A stretch of DNA of 64,000 bases, from positions 623,501 through 687,500 of the forward strand of contig CP039459.1 in assembly GCA_004843165.1 (NCBI GenBank), written 5' to 3'. This document shows positions 63,587-64,000 of this stretch, piece by piece. Each line of letters opens with the position of its first letter. Within the stretch, counting starts at the first letter, position 1. The notes beneath the pieces were generated by a model. The model saw nothing but the letters and a program-made list of their open reading frames with translations. It was not told where the DNA came from and did no database searches. This DNA is from Acetobacteraceae bacterium. GTDB taxonomy: Bacteria > Pseudomonadota > Alphaproteobacteria > Acetobacterales > Acetobacteraceae. Both the position numbers and the translations under genes were made by a program.

Positions 63587-64000
63587 CTGCCCCAAAATGT
63601 TGCGATAGCCCTTTTTGTTAAGGATGAAATTTCTGATATTGCCGGCTGGATTGCTTGGCATGCAGCGCTGGGGGTGCAAACCTTTTTTATTTATGATGAC
63701 CATTCCACTGACGGTACATGGGAAATCCTCCAAGCAGCGGCGAAATGTTATGATGTTCGCCTAAGGCGAACAGATCCGCTTAAAACACCTCATTTTGGCG
63801 ATCGCCAACGTGATGCCTATATGCAAACCGTCCAAGAAGCCAAAGGCGAATTTGAATGGCTAGGCTTTTTGGACGGAGATGAATATCTCTATCTTAAACA
63901 TTTTGACACATTGCCTGAATTTCTCTTGTATTTTCCACATGCCGATGCGATTGCCTTCTCTTGGCGGATTTATGGCAGTTCTGGGCGTGTTATTCGCCCT
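63587..64000 (+). CDS. Glycosyltransferase family 2-like protein, 3' end outside window
   Basis: The frame is open from 63569 to the window end. No ATG, GTG or TTG begins it in the right place; CTG 63587 has AAAGGA seven bases upstream and gives a normal family start (PQNVAIALFVKDEISDIAGW). Then FIYDDHSTDGTWEIL, DPLKTPHFGDRQRDAYMQ and WLGFLDGDEYLYL follow, the donor-binding and DGDE motifs of Glyco_tranf_2_4/GT92-like proteins. Separated by 11 bases from the GtrB-like gene, so co-transcribed. Confidence 0.8.
   Translation, partial: MPQNVAIALFVKDEISDIAGWIAWHAALGVQTFFIYDDHSTDGTWEILQAAAKCYDVRLRRTDPLKTPHFGDRQRDAYMQTVQEAKGEFEWLGFLDGDEYLYLKHFDTLPEFLLYFPHADAIAFSWRIYGSSGRVIRP

Overview
This 64 kb window is a chromosomal segment of an alphaproteobacterium, most likely a moderately AT-rich member of the Acetobacteraceae (inference). 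The signs are a GcrA-type cell-cycle regulator, an AddAB repair nuclease, an alphaproteobacterial-style DksA with an incomplete cysteine set, and a hopanoid tailoring cluster (hpnH, hpnM, hpnI, hpnJ, hpnK). Most of the window is ordinary core genome. I saw no insertion sequence, CRISPR array or intact prophage.

Layout. 0-5.5 kb: unknown genes, tRNA-Tyr, rlmB, a possible structured RNA, a membrane protein, rluD and rpoH. 5.5-7.6 kb: two molbindin (Mop) genes, then two unknown genes bracketed by identical 25-bp terminator copies. 7.7-12.1 kb: gap-pgk operon, a lipoprotein and an amino-acid permease. 12.2-15.4 kb: small unknown genes, tRNA-Thr, dksA and a CorC/HlyC-type protein. 15.5-21.5 kb: hopanoid genes, with hpnH divergent from hpnM-I-J-K. 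21.6-24.8 kb: a lipoprotein, two small exported proteins, a bactofilin and queH. 24.8-36.9 kb: gcrA, rnd (which appears to start with ATT), trxA, a repeat-bearing exported protein downstream of addB-addA, a lipoprotein and tsaE. 37-42.2 kb: a ferredoxin-NADP reductase, a GNAT acetyltransferase, small membrane proteins and a FUSC-family transporter.

The accessory stretch is 42.3-48.5 kb. It holds three paralogous lipoproteins, a 5'-truncated RNase A-like (CdiA-CT type) toxin with an intact CdiI-type immunity gene, a broken second immunity copy, a decayed relBE module, and several very small genes. Three of these are tightly coupled open frames of 21, 36 and 25 codons. Two of the small transcription units lie behind a duplicated cassette of about 145 bp (hairpin, TTGACT box, leader). 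This is the part most likely to hold something undescribed.

From 48.5 kb: typA, queF (with queH, two steps of queuosine synthesis), a small exported peptide, and a tandem pair of outer-membrane-like proteins. From 54 kb to the end: a secreted SMP-30-like protein and a surface-polysaccharide locus of multi-membrane and family 2 glycosyltransferases. Within it, at 60.4-60.8 kb, is a rearranged, decayed second copy of the SMP-30/membrane-protein pair. The last gene runs off the window.
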